This document shows, in pieces, positions 16,781-25,731 of a stretch of 64,000 bases of DNA (position 1 is its first letter; each line of letters opens with the position of its first letter). The position numbers and the translations under genes are program-made. The notes beneath the pieces are model-generated. The model saw only the letters and a program-made list of their open reading frames with translations. It did not search any database and was not told where the DNA came from. The DNA comes from Pseudomonas viridiflava (GTDB lineage: Bacteria > Pseudomonadota > Gammaproteobacteria > Pseudomonadales > Pseudomonadaceae). The stretch is taken from positions 1 to 64,000 of the forward strand of contig NZ_UTKY01000011.1 of the NCBI RefSeq assembly GCF_900583165.1, written 5' to 3'.

Positions 16781-17386
16781 ATGCGAATGTGGTTTTTGAG
16801 TGCTGGCCTGGCCTTGATGTGCATGGCCCAGAACGCAGCGGCGGGTACAGTCCTGATCGTTGGCGATAGTATCAGTGCCGGTTTCGGCCTGGATACCCGC
16901 AAAGGGTGGGTCGCCTTGCTGGAGCAACGGCTCAAGAGCGAAGGTTTCGACGATAAAGTGGTCAATGCCTCGATCAGTGGTGACACCAGTGCCGGAGGCC
17001 TGGCGCGGCTGCCGGCGGCGCTTGCAGAGCATAAACCGGACGTGGTGGTTATCGAATTGGGTGGCAATGACGGCCTGCGCGGCCAGCCGCCAGCGCAATT
17101 GAAACAAAATCTTGCGTCGATGATTGACCAATCCAAGGCAGGTGGTGCCAAGGTGCTGTTGTTGGGGATGCAGTTGCCGCCCAATTATGGCCCGCGCTAC
17201 ACCACCGCTTTTGCCGAAGTCTATGGTGGGCTGGCCGAGGAAAAAAACGTTCCGCTGGTCCCGTTTTTCCTGGAGGGCGTAGGTGGCCATCCAGAGCTGA
17301 TGCAGGCTGATCAACTGCATCCGGCAGTCGGCGCCCAAGGCAAGTTGCTGGAAAATGTCTGGCCGACGCTAAAACCGCTGTTATGA
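16781..17386 (+). CDS. tesA: Arylesterase / acyl-CoA thioesterase I (TesA), secreted GDSL hydrolase
   Basis: The product (201 residues) is a periplasmic SGNH/GDSL hydrolase. A signal peptide covers about residues 1-22 (MRMWFLSAGLALMCMAQNAAA). The catalytic Ser is S30 in the GDSIS block, the oxyanion residues are in ISGDTSAGG and ELGGNDGLRG, and the Asp/His pair is in QADQLHPAVGAQ. Family members hydrolyse thioesters and aryl esters and have lysophospholipase activity. GGAG is 6 bases before ATG 16781. It is divergent from ybbA with start codons 10 bp apart, the same tesA/ybbAP association found in enterobacteria. Confidence 0.93.
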   Translation: MRMWFLSAGLALMCMAQNAAAGTVLIVGDSISAGFGLDTRKGWVALLEQRLKSEGFDDKVVNASISGDTSAGGLARLPAALAEHKPDVVVIELGGNDGLRGQPPAQLKQNLASMIDQSKAGGAKVLLLGMQLPPNYGPRYTTAFAEVYGGLAEEKNVPLVPFFLEGVGGHPELMQADQLHPAVGAQGKLLENVWPTLKPLL

Positions 17387-17444
17387 CGCTTTTCTACCGG
17401 CAGGCTTTCGGCTAAGGTGGCGCCCCCCTGATTTGGAGCCCCTG

Positions 17445-17738
17445 ATGTCGCGTCCTGCCTGGTCCCTGTTTAACTACCAACTGATCGAGCCGGACGAGCA
17501 GTTGGATCTGTTCGCCTGCCAGGAAGTGCGAGTGCATCTGGTGGCGCGTCAATTGGAACTGGGGGGCTCCATCGATCGCACGTTATGCGGCACTTTATTG
17601 CCCGCACAACCGCGGTGGTCGCGGGTCGATCGGTCGATCTTCCAGGACCAGCGCCTGTGCCCCCTGTGCCGGGCGATCCTCGAATCCCAGAAGCGTGGCA
17701 CGCCGCCAATCTGGCCGGAGCTGCGCTTCGAGCTGTAA
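17445..17738 (+). CDS. Small conserved-type protein with CPLC motif, unknown function
   Basis: The 97-residue protein begins MSRPAWSLFNYQLI and has QLDLFACQEVRVHLVARQLELGG in the middle. Near the C-terminus is a CPLC pair (LCPLCRAILESQKRG) that could bind zinc together with upstream Cys47-region residues. I do not recognise its family. GGAG lies 7 bases before ATG 17445, supporting this start over an upstream TTG at 17433. It is a short single gene between tesA and the L,D-transpeptidase gene. Confidence 0.7.
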   Translation: MSRPAWSLFNYQLIEPDEQLDLFACQEVRVHLVARQLELGGSIDRTLCGTLLPAQPRWSRVDRSIFQDQRLCPLCRAILESQKRGTPPIWPELRFEL

Positions 17739-17824
17739 TGGCCACCACACGCTTGCAGCTAGAAGCGCGCTTCACGTATACAATCGATGTTTACCTACCC
17801 GTCGTTATGCGAAGGATTTTCCGG

Positions 17825-18793
17825 ATGTTGTCGCGCCTTTCCGTCGTCACCTGCTGCCTGTCTCTCGCTGCACTCTGTGCGGCCGGTACTGCGTCAGCCT
17901 TGCAGTTGCCTTTGCCACCACCGGGTGAAGACATCGTCGGCCAGGTCCAGGTGATCAAGGCCAAATACGAAGACACTTTCGCCGACCTGGGCACCACCTA
18001 TGACCTGGGCTATTCGGAGATGGTCGCGGCCAACCCGGGCGTGGATGCCTGGTTGCCGGGGGCGGGTACCGAGATCGTGTTGCCGACGCGCTTCATCCTG
18101 CCGCCGGGCCCGCGCGAAGGTATTGTGATCAACCTTGCGGAGTACCGGCTCTACTACTACCCCAAGGGCCAGAATGTGGTCTACACCTTCCCGCTGGGAA
18201 TCGGCCGTGAAGGCTGGGGCTCCCCCATCGCTCACACCAGCATCATCGCCAAGACCCCCAACCCGACTTGGACCCCGCCAGCCTCGATCAAGGCTGAGCA
18301 CGCCGCCAACGGTGACCCGCTGCCCAACGTGGTGCCGGCCGGCCCGAACAACCCCCTGGGCCCATTCAAGTTCACCCTGGGCACGCCTGGTTACCTGATC
18401 CATGGCTCCAACATGAAGTTCGGCATCGGCACTCGTACCAGCCATGGCTGCTTCCGCATGTTCAACAACAACGTGCTGGAAATGGCCGGCATGGTGCCAG
18501 TGGGCACATCGGTGCGAATCATCAGCGACGCCTACAAGTTCGGTCGCAGCGGCGGCAAGGTCTACCTCGAAGCGCACACGCCGCTGAATGACGATGGCAC
18601 GCCGTCGGTTGTCGACAAGCACACTGCGGTGATTAACGCCTTGCTCAAGCGTGAGGATCTGGCCAATCAACTGCGCGTGAACTGGGATCAGGTGCGTGAT
18701 GTGGTTGCGGCCGAAGACGGCTTGCCGACTGAAATCGGCATACCGGGCGGGGCACCCATCGCCTCCAGCGCACTGATCGATCTGCAGCAATAA
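17825..18793 (+). CDS. Periplasmic L,D-transpeptidase (YkuD family)
   Basis: The protein has 322 residues, with a signal peptide at about 1-26, a LysM-like segment at about 38-87 (IVGQVQVIKAKYEDTFADLG through EIVLPTRFILP), and a YkuD catalytic domain at about 97-230. The active-site signature is H193 in YLIHGS and SHGCFRM with Cys209. The enzyme would form meso-DAP cross-links or, as in the ErfK/YbiS group, attach a Braun-type lipoprotein to peptidoglycan. Its neighbour oprI, on the opposite strand, encodes such a lipoprotein, which supports the second role by context only. AAGGA stands about 9 bases before ATG 17825; ATG 17807 is less likely. Confidence 0.9.
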   Translation: MLSRLSVVTCCLSLAALCAAGTASALQLPLPPPGEDIVGQVQVIKAKYEDTFADLGTTYDLGYSEMVAANPGVDAWLPGAGTEIVLPTRFILPPGPREGIVINLAEYRLYYYPKGQNVVYTFPLGIGREGWGSPIAHTSIIAKTPNPTWTPPASIKAEHAANGDPLPNVVPAGPNNPLGPFKFTLGTPGYLIHGSNMKFGIGTRTSHGCFRMFNNNVLEMAGMVPVGTSVRIISDAYKFGRSGGKVYLEAHTPLNDDGTPSVVDKHTAVINALLKREDLANQLRVNWDQVRDVVAAEDGLPTEIGIPGGAPIASSALIDLQQ

Positions 18794-18808
18794 CGCGGTT
18801 CGATCAAG

Positions 18809-18843
18809 AGCCCGCCAAGGCTTCGTGCCACGGCGGGCTTTTT
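18809..18843 (+). terminator. Terminator after L,D-transpeptidase gene
   Basis: AGCCCGCC pairs with GGCGGGCT around a 15-base loop and is followed by TTTTTATT, 16 bp after the stop codon. Confidence 0.8.
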
Positions 18844-18875
18844 ATTGCCCGTGATTCAGGCAAAAACGCCAGGCA

Positions 18876-18907
18876 ATAAAAAAGCCGACCCATAAATGGA
18901 TCGGCTT
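18876..18907 (-). terminator. Terminator of oprI
   Basis: On the minus strand AGCCGATCC pairs with GGGTCGGCT (one mismatch), followed by a run of T, about 20 bp after the oprI stop. Confidence 0.8.
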
Positions 18908-18928
18908 GATAACAACCCCGAGGGATTA

Positions 18929-19180
18929 TTACTTGCGGCTAGCTTTTTCAAGCATACGCAGAGCGCGCTCGTTAGCTTCGTCAGCAGTCTGTTGTGCTTT
19001 TTGAGCAGCAGCCAGCGCTTCATCAGCTTTACGGTAGGCTTCGTCTGCACGAGCCTGGGAGCGAGCTGCTGCGTCTTCAGTTGCAGTCAGACGTGCTTCG
19101 GTTTCTTTGGAGACGCTGCTGCAACCGGTAGCCAGAACTGCGGCCAGAGCCAGTGCAGAGAATTTCAGAACGTTGTTCAT
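18929..19180 (-). CDS. oprI: Major outer-membrane lipoprotein I (OprI, Lpp homologue)
   Basis: OprI is a small, abundant trimeric lipoprotein that ties the outer membrane to peptidoglycan. The 83-residue precursor has a lipoprotein signal ([19 protein letters not shown]) with lipobox LATGC, making Cys20 the lipidated residue. The mature chain is an uninterrupted alanine-rich helix ([20 protein letters not shown] and repeats) ending with the basic MLEKASRK, whose terminal Lys can be joined to peptidoglycan. ATG 19180 is preceded by AAGGGGAA, a strong ribosome-binding site that fits high expression; an upstream start at 19195 is unlikely. It has its own promoter and terminator. Confidence 0.97.
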   Translation of the reverse strand: MNNVLKFSALALAAVLATGCSSVSKETEARLTATEDAAARSQARADEAYRKADEALAAAQKAQQTADEANERALRMLEKASRK

Positions 19181-19247
19181 CGTGTTCCCCTTCAAGGACT
19201 TTCTATTAAATGGCTAGTTTCTCAGAGTGAGCTAATAGCCGGCGTAC

Positions 19248-19275
19248 ATACTACCCATTACTTGTAGTAAGTAAA
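19248..19275 (-). promoter_or_regulatory. Candidate oprI promoter
   Basis: On the minus strand TTTACT (19270-19275) and TAGTAT (19248-19253) are 16 bases apart, about 68 bp upstream of the oprI start codon. This is the best sigma-70-like pair in the region. Confidence 0.5.
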
Positions 19276-19792
19276 CTGACGTAACGCAAGAAGCAAAAAA
19301 AATTCTCGCGTTGAATCTATTTTGGCTAATCTTTTGAAAAATTGTATAAAAACCGTCCAGTTTTTTTCATTGAGGTGAACAGGCGGTCTGGGCTGAAAGG
19401 GCCGGCCCGCATGTGCTGGACGTTGTGGGCAGATCAATATTTATATATCCACCCTGACACTTACGTTGGGTGCGGGTTTGCCAGCCAAAGCATCTTTTAC
19501 GCATCTAGAGGTGACTTTAAGAGCGCCTGTTCGTCTCAAGGTTCAACTGCCGGCAATGTTCAGGCTTTCGATCCCTGGTTGATCGAGGCTCTTTCTAAAT
19601 CCACCCGTGGCAGGGGATGACGAGCGCGCCTTGAGCAATTTGAGGATTGGTGCCTACTATTCCCCCACGTGCAGGTGTGAGCGCTCAAGGTTTTCTCGTT
19701 GTCGAAACCGGCACGGGGTGGCGTAGATGTTCCTTCGCCGGAAAAACATCGGTAAGGTAGGGGTCAGAAACCAAGACCCGCGAGGAGTAGTG
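19276..19792. other. Intergenic region with no supported gene
   Basis: Just over 500 bp lie between the oprI promoter and the acetyltransferase gene. The left part (about 19285-19375) is AT-rich. A 92-codon frame (19342-19620, TTG start) has no ribosome-binding site, no recognisable motif and unusual composition, so I do not call it. No repeat, terminator or RNA gene was recognised. Confidence 0.5.
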
Positions 19793-20074
19793 ATGAGCGA
19801 GGCGTTGTCCATCCACCATGACCAGGCTGGTCATCAGTTCGAGACCAATGTGGACGGTCATCGTGCCTATCTGACCTATATGGACCTCGGTAAACAGACC
19901 CTGGATATCTATCGGACCTTCGTGCCCAACGCACTGCGCGGTCGTGGTATTGCGGCGGCATTGACCGAGGAGGCCCTTAAGTTTGCCGAAGAGGCTGGCT
20001 ATACGGTGATCCCGTCTTGCTCCTATGTCGAACGCTACATGGAGCGCCATCAGCGCCATGCCGCAAAGCTGTAA
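19793..20074 (+). CDS. GNAT-like N-acetyltransferase (YjdJ type)
   Basis: This 93-residue protein is a minimal single-domain member of the Gcn5-related fold (Acetyltransf_CG family). Visible features are AYLTYMDLGKQTLDIYRTFVP for the central strands, RGRGIAAALTEEALKFAEEAG for the acetyl-CoA pyrophosphate loop (an R-G-x-G-I-A type motif) and VIPSCSYVERYMERH at the end. The acceptor is unknown. GAGGAG lies 6 bases before ATG 19793; an upstream start at 19727 would add a basic stretch with no family similarity. It ends 20 bp before a bidirectional terminator shared with the convergent aroG-type gene. Confidence 0.88.
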   Translation: MSEALSIHHDQAGHQFETNVDGHRAYLTYMDLGKQTLDIYRTFVPNALRGRGIAAALTEEALKFAEEAGYTVIPSCSYVERYMERHQRHAAKL

Positions 20075-20093
20075 GGCATAAAACCGCAGCATG

Positions 20094-20122
20094 AAAAACG
20101 CCGGGCTTAGCCCGGCGTTTTT
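20094..20122. terminator. Bidirectional terminator
   Basis: ACGCCGGGC and GCCCGGCGT form a 9-bp stem around a 3-base loop, with AAAA on the left and TTTTT on the right. It serves both the acetyltransferase gene and the convergent DAHP synthase gene. Confidence 0.88.
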
Positions 20123-20139
20123 GTGTGCGCAATACGGTG

Positions 20140-21216
20140 TCAGGTGCGTTTGCGTTTCGGCAATACGTCCTTGAGCTTGGCGTGCATGCTGCGCAGGGTG
20201 TTTTCGGTGGCGGACCAGTCGATGCAGGCATCGGTGATCGACACGCCGTACTGCAAGTCGGCCAGGTCTTTTGGAATCGCCTGGCAGCCCCAGTTCAGAT
20301 GGCTCTCGACCATCAAACCGATAATCGACTGGTTGCCTTCCAGGATCTGGTTGGCGACGTTTTCCATCACCAGCGGTTGCAGGGCCGGGTCTTTGTTGGA
20401 GTTGGCGTGGCTGCAGTCGACCATGATGTTCGGCTTGATCTTGGCCTTGTTCAGCGCCTGCTCGCACAGGGCAACGCTGACCGAATCATAGTTGGGTTTG
20501 CCGTTGCCGCCACGCAGCACCACGTGACCGTAGGCGTTGCCCTTGGTGGTGACGATCGAGACGCCACCTTCCTGGTTGATACCCAGGAACCGGTGCGGGC
20601 TGGAGACCGATTGCAGCGCGTTGATCGCCACGGTCAGGCCGCCGTCGGTGCCGTTCTTGAAGCCCACGGCCGACGACAGGCCGGACGCCATTTCACGGTG
20701 AGTCTGGGATTCAGTGGTGCGCGCACCGATGGCCGACCAGCTGATCAGGTCCTGCAGGTACTGCGGGGAGATCGGGTCCAGCGCTTCGGTGGCGGTGGGC
20801 AAGCCCATTTCAGCCAGGTCCAGCAGCAGTTGACGACCGATGTGCAAGCCGTCCTGGATCTTGAACGAGTCGTCCAGGTACGGGTCGTTGATCAAGCCTT
20901 TCCAGCCGACAGTCGTACGCGGTTTCTCAAAGTAGACGCGCATCACCAGGTACAGGGTGTCCGACACTTCTGCGGCCAGCACCTTGAGGCGCTCGGCGTA
21001 TTCGTGGGCAGCCTTGAGGTCGTGGATCGAGCAAGGCCCGATGACGACGAAGAGGCGGTGGTCGGTGCCGTCGAGAATCTCACGGATGACTTCGCGGCCC
21101 TTGGTGACGGTCTGCAGTGCAGCGTCGCTCAGGGGGATTTCGCGCTTGAGCTGATCGGGCGTGATCAGGGTCTCGTTGGATTCGACGTTTAGGTCATTGA
21201 TCGGTAAATCAGCCAT
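20140..21216 (-). CDS. 3-deoxy-7-phosphoheptulonate synthase, class I (AroF/G/H type)
   Basis: This enzyme condenses phosphoenolpyruvate and erythrose 4-phosphate to DAHP, the first step of aromatic amino acid synthesis. The product (358 residues) carries the class I signatures: VVIGPCSIHDLKAAHEYAERL (metal-binding Cys), MRVYFEKPRTTVGWKGLINDP, SWSAIGARTTESQTHREMASG, FKNGTDGG, VDCSHANSNKDP and GLMVESHLNWG. The N-terminal extension (MADLPINDLNVESNETLITP) is typical of feedback-regulated members; which amino acid inhibits it cannot be read from the sequence. ATG 21216 is chosen by family alignment. A class II enzyme for the same reaction is encoded at 34050-35396. Confidence 0.93.
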   Translation of the reverse strand: MADLPINDLNVESNETLITPDQLKREIPLSDAALQTVTKGREVIREILDGTDHRLFVVIGPCSIHDLKAAHEYAERLKVLAAEVSDTLYLVMRVYFEKPRTTVGWKGLINDPYLDDSFKIQDGLHIGRQLLLDLAEMGLPTATEALDPISPQYLQDLISWSAIGARTTESQTHREMASGLSSAVGFKNGTDGGLTVAINALQSVSSPHRFLGINQEGGVSIVTTKGNAYGHVVLRGGNGKPNYDSVSVALCEQALNKAKIKPNIMVDCSHANSNKDPALQPLVMENVANQILEGNQSIIGLMVESHLNWGCQAIPKDLADLQYGVSITDACIDWSATENTLRSMHAKLKDVLPKRKRT

Positions 21217-21347
21217 CGTGTTACTCGTCAGGGTCACGGGTGCCGGCCGCCAGCCATCCCCGTGCGGCGGAGCACAGCATGATTTGAATGCAGGGGGGAG
21301 GAACCTTAGCGCGTAACACGGGCCCGCGACAATGGGCAAAGCCCGCT

Positions 21348-21782
21348 TTAATCCAGTGCTGGCGCCACAAAGGCTTCATGGGAGAACTCCACGGCGTGGC
21401 GCGACACCCACTCACGGGCCAAGGCTTCGAATTGCTGCGGCGTGGGTTCGGCATCTTCGTGCTGGCGGCAGTAGCGTTCTATCCGGCATGCTTGCTCACC
21501 CATGCGTGCACCGAATAAGGCATGTTCTTCGGTAAACGCAATGCCGATGCGGTAGCCGTTTTCGACTTTGCGGCACCATGCCACATAACCGGGATAACGG
21601 GCGCTAGGCCCTAGGGATGGGATCTGTAGATCAACCGCCGTACCCGGGCGCCAGGCACATGGCCAATGGCAGGCGATACCGCCCAGGCCCTGAGTGAGCA
21701 GGCGTTGACGCGGGATAGCGGGGGAGGGGCGTTGGATTAACTCGACAGCAACATCATCAGGGTGAGGTAAAAAACGACCCAT
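21348..21782 (-). CDS. PilZ-domain-like protein
   Basis: The 144-residue product resembles PilZ-type proteins: a basic start (IQRPSPAIPRQRLLTQGLGGIACHW), then small beta-strand segments (TAVDLQIPSLG, YPGYVAWCRKVENGYRIGIAF). A helical C-terminal tail follows (MGEQACRIERYCRQHEDAE). In canonical PilZ domains Arg residues and a D/NxSxxG motif bind c-di-GMP; here the second motif is altered (TQGLGG), so binding is uncertain. Its ATG (21782) shares bases with an ATG on the opposite strand at 21781. The real divergent neighbour probably starts 65 bp further on, leaving room for two short promoters. Confidence 0.75.
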   Translation of the reverse strand: MGRFLPHPDDVAVELIQRPSPAIPRQRLLTQGLGGIACHWPCAWRPGTAVDLQIPSLGPSARYPGYVAWCRKVENGYRIGIAFTEEHALFGARMGEQACRIERYCRQHEDAEPTPQQFEALAREWVSRHAVEFSHEAFVAPALD

Positions 21783-21846
21783 GTACACGGACTCCGAGCA
21801 CCGTCCTGTTGACGGCGGTGGCAGCAGTATAGTGAAGGAACTGGAA

Positions 21847-22167
21847 TTGACCGACCTGGATATTGACCAGCAATTGCTGGGATTGCCAGGTATTTCGTTG
21901 GTAGTCTTCACCAGCGTCGGTTGCTCCAGTTGCCGTTGGGCACGCCAACAGGTGCCGGGTTGGCCGTTGCCGGTTGACCGCGTGTGCTGGGTGGATGCCG
22001 GGCACAACGGCGGCGCAGTCGAACGCTACCAGATCTTTCATTTGCCCGCGTTGTTTGTGGTGTGCGAGGGTCAGTTCCTCGGGCAAATACAGACACGTCT
22101 TACGCTCGCCGACATGGCCGACGCGATTAATCTAGCGCTCACCCGCACTCCAGAGGATCTGCCATGA
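21847..22167 (+). CDS. Thioredoxin-like protein
   Basis: The protein (106 residues from TTG 21847) begins MTDLDIDQQLLGLPGISLVVF, then has a CxxC redox motif in SVGCSSCRWAR (Cys26, Cys29) and FHLPALFVVCEGQFLG as the cis-Pro region. It would act as a cytoplasmic thiol reductase or oxidoreductase of undefined partner. AAGGA sits about 7 bases before the TTG, which is why I prefer it to ATG 21781, where no site is visible and the codon overlaps the start of the divergent gene. The stop overlaps the start of the panE-like gene by 4 bp (ATGA), so the two are probably co-translated. Confidence 0.82.
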   Translation: MTDLDIDQQLLGLPGISLVVFTSVGCSSCRWARQQVPGWPLPVDRVCWVDAGHNGGAVERYQIFHLPALFVVCEGQFLGQIQTRLTLADMADAINLALTRTPEDLP

Positions 22168-23117
22168 CAATACAGTCGCCACGCATTGGCATTATCGGTA
22201 CCGGCGCGATCGGTGGCTTTTATGGCGTGATGCTGGCGCGCGCTGGGTTCGACGTGCACTTCCTTTTACGCAGCGAGTATGCGGCGGTCAGGGAGCGCGG
22301 CTTGCACGTCAACAGCACGGTGCATGGCGCCTTGCATCTGCACCCGATACAAGCTTATGCCCGTGCCGCTGATATGCCGGCGTGCGATTGGTTGCTGGTG
22401 GGTACCAAGTCCACCGGTAATGTCGAGCTTGCGCCCACCATCGCCCAGCTCGCAGCGCCGGACGCCAAGATCGTGTTGCTGCAAAACGGCCTGGATGTGG
22501 AAGACAGCCTGCGCGAACACCTGCCAGCTTCGCTGCATCTGCTAGGCGGGCTGTGCTACGTCGGCGTGCATCGCTCCGCGCCCGGCGTGGTTGAGCATCA
22601 GGCGTTGGGTCGGGTCAACCTGGGATACCACAGCGGCACGGCAGCCAACGATCAAGCTCGGCAGAAGGCGATTGTGGAAGAGGGTGCTGCGTTGTTTCAC
22701 AAGGCCGGCATTGAGTCCCAGGCTATGGCCAACGTGCACCAGGCCCGCTGGCACAAGCTGGTGTGGAACGTGCCTTACAACGGCCTCTCGGTATTGTTGG
22801 GCACGGGTACCCGCTTGATGATGGCGGATGAATCCAGCCGTGAACTGATCCAGGCACTGATGGCTGAAGTGGTGCAGGGCGCCCGCGCTTGCGGTCAAGA
22901 GATTCCTGCCAGCTATGCCGAGCAGATGTTCGCCATGACCGAGACCATGGACGATTACCTGCCCAGCATGTATCACGACCATATTCATAAACGCCCGCTA
23001 GAACTGGCGGCCATCTACGCCCGACCTTTGGCTGCCGCCAGCGCCGCCGGTTGCGAATTACCGCGAATGCAGGCGCTGTATCAGGCCTTGAGTTTTATTG
23101 ATCGGCATAACCGCTGA
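22164..23117 (+). CDS. 2-dehydropantoate 2-reductase (PanE/ApbA family)
   Basis: This family reduces ketopantoate to pantoate with NADPH during pantothenate synthesis. The 317-residue product has the N-terminal Rossmann motif RIGIIGTGAIGGFYGVMLARAGFDV, LLVGTKS, LLQNGLDVEDSLREHL, and the conserved C-terminal segment HQARWHKLVWNVPYNGLSVLLG, whose Lys aligns with the catalytic lysine. Family paralogues act on other 2-keto acids, so the substrate is probable rather than certain. AGAGGA precedes ATG 22164, which overlaps the thioredoxin-like gene. The nucleotidase gene follows after 15 bp, suggesting one operon. Confidence 0.88.
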   Translation: MTIQSPRIGIIGTGAIGGFYGVMLARAGFDVHFLLRSEYAAVRERGLHVNSTVHGALHLHPIQAYARAADMPACDWLLVGTKSTGNVELAPTIAQLAAPDAKIVLLQNGLDVEDSLREHLPASLHLLGGLCYVGVHRSAPGVVEHQALGRVNLGYHSGTAANDQARQKAIVEEGAALFHKAGIESQAMANVHQARWHKLVWNVPYNGLSVLLGTGTRLMMADESSRELIQALMAEVVQGARACGQEIPASYAEQMFAMTETMDDYLPSMYHDHIHKRPLELAAIYARPLAAASAAGCELPRMQALYQALSFIDRHNR

Positions 23118-23132
23118 GTTGGGGGACACACC

Positions 23133-24050
23133 ATGGCAAAGGGATTGGGCGACAAACTGGTGCTGGCGATTTCTTCGCGGGCCCTGTTCGACCTGAGCGA
23201 CAGCCACAAGGTCTACCTGGCCCAAGGCGTTGAGGCCTACCGCAAGTACCAGATCGAGCATGAGGAAGAAATCCTCGAGACCGGCGACGCCTTCCCGCTG
23301 GTCAAGAAGTTGCTGAGCCTCAACGCCAGCTTGGGTCGGGCCCGGGTTGAAGTGGTGCTGGTGTCGCGCAACAGTGCGGACACGGGGTTGCGGGTATTCA
23401 ATTCGATCCAGCATTACGGCCTGGATATTTCCCGCGCCGCTTTCGTAGGAGGGCGTAGTCCTTATCCCTATCTAGCGGCCTTTGGTTGCCATCTGTTTCT
23501 TTCGACCCATGCTGAAGATGTGCGCAGCGCCCTCGATGCTGGCTTTGCGGCGGCGACGATTTTATCGGGCGGCGCGCGGCGGGCGTGCAGCGACGAACTG
23601 CGGATCGCCTTCGACGGTGATGCGGTGCTGTTCTCCGATGAGTCCGAGCGTGTGTATCAGTCGGATGGGTTGGAGGCCTTCCAGGCCAGCGAGCGGGAGT
23701 CGGCGCGTCAGCCGTTGCATGGTGGTCCTTTCAAGGGTTTTTTGGCGGCACTCAATTTGCTGCAACGAGAGTTTCCGGACGAGCAATGCCCGATTCGTAC
23801 CGCATTGGTGACGGCGCGTTCGGCACCGTCCCACGAGCGGGTGATTCGTACATTGCGTGAGTGGGATATCCGGCTGGACGAGTCTCTGTTTCTCGGCGGC
23901 TTGGAGAAGTCCGCGTTTCTCGAAGCGTTCGCCGCCGATGTGTTTTTCGACGACCAGGCCGGGCATTGTGAGAAGGCCAGGGAAGTCGTGGCCACTGGGC
24001 ATGTGCCCCATGGCATCAGTAATGAGGTGAGGATTCAGTCCGAGAGCTAA
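23133..24050 (+). CDS. 5'-nucleotidase (cytosolic type)
   Basis: This 305-residue protein matches the 5'_nucleotid family related to eukaryotic cytosolic 5'-nucleotidase 1. Features include KLVLAISSRALFDLSDSHKVY at the N-terminus, VEVVLVSRNSADTGLRVFNSI, RAAFVGGRSPYPYLAAF, the HAD-like Asp-containing LRIAFDGDAVLFSDESERVY, and VFFDDQAGHCEKA near the end. It would dephosphorylate nucleoside monophosphates in the cytoplasm. GGGGACA lies upstream of ATG 23133, and the gap to the panE-like gene is 15 bp. Confidence 0.88.
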   Translation: MAKGLGDKLVLAISSRALFDLSDSHKVYLAQGVEAYRKYQIEHEEEILETGDAFPLVKKLLSLNASLGRARVEVVLVSRNSADTGLRVFNSIQHYGLDISRAAFVGGRSPYPYLAAFGCHLFLSTHAEDVRSALDAGFAAATILSGGARRACSDELRIAFDGDAVLFSDESERVYQSDGLEAFQASERESARQPLHGGPFKGFLAALNLLQREFPDEQCPIRTALVTARSAPSHERVIRTLREWDIRLDESLFLGGLEKSAFLEAFAADVFFDDQAGHCEKAREVVATGHVPHGISNEVRIQSES

Positions 24051-24121
24051 GTCAGTCGAAGTCAGCGAGGCGCTGCTAAGCTCATTTGATCTGCGTGATC
24101 CTGGCAGTTTCAGGGGGTTCT

Positions 24122-24622
24122 ATGATTCGTTCGATGTTGTACGCCACAGACCTGGGTCTGTATGCCCCTTATGTGATGCAACACGCGCTGGCGCTCGCGC
24201 GAACGTTCAAGGCGGATCTGTATGTGATTCATGTGGTCGAGCCCATCGGGCTGTTCGCCGAATCAGTGTTACAGAGCTACCTTGATGAGAAGGCCCTAAG
24301 CGAATGGCAGAGCCAGGGGTTGACCACCGTCATGGCGACCATCGAACAGCGGGTGCTGGACAGTTTTCGCGAGGAATTGGGGGACGAGGAGCAGGACCTG
24401 AAGTTGATTCGCTCGGTACGGGTGATTCAAGGGGATCCGTGCGAAGTGATTCTTGAGCAGATGCACAAGCTGTCCGTAGACCTGGTGATCGTAGGAAGTC
24501 ATAGCCATGCAACCGCAGCGGCGACACCGTTGGGGCGCACCGCTGCTCGGGTGCTGCAGTTGTCTACGGTGCCGGTTTACCTGGTGCCCTCGCTACAACG
24601 TCGACGCAGTGATGACGTGTAA
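24122..24622 (+). CDS. Universal stress protein (UspA family)
   Basis: The 166-residue single Usp domain begins MIRSMLYATDLGLYAPYVMQHALALARTF and ends with the nucleotide-binding signature VDLVIVGSHSHATAAATPLGRTAARVL (GxxGxH-like then a Ser/Thr-rich loop), followed by VPVYLVPS. Usp proteins are induced by starvation and stress; many bind ATP. The loop here is GSHSHATAAATPLG, so it is probably of the ATP-binding subgroup. A G-rich site (AGGGGG) is upstream of ATG 24122, which is preferred over an earlier in-frame start at 24086. It is separated from cysB by about 100 bp of AT-rich DNA. Confidence 0.9.
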   Translation: MIRSMLYATDLGLYAPYVMQHALALARTFKADLYVIHVVEPIGLFAESVLQSYLDEKALSEWQSQGLTTVMATIEQRVLDSFREELGDEEQDLKLIRSVRVIQGDPCEVILEQMHKLSVDLVIVGSHSHATAAATPLGRTAARVLQLSTVPVYLVPSLQRRRSDDV

Positions 24623-25701
<1,079 letters not shown>

Positions 25702-25731
25702 GTGAACGTTGTGGTGAGCGGCTGGGTTGGT

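Noticed and set aside
19342-19620. A 92-codon frame in the oprI to acetyltransferase gap
   Set aside because: TTG start without ribosome-binding site, no motif and unusual composition.
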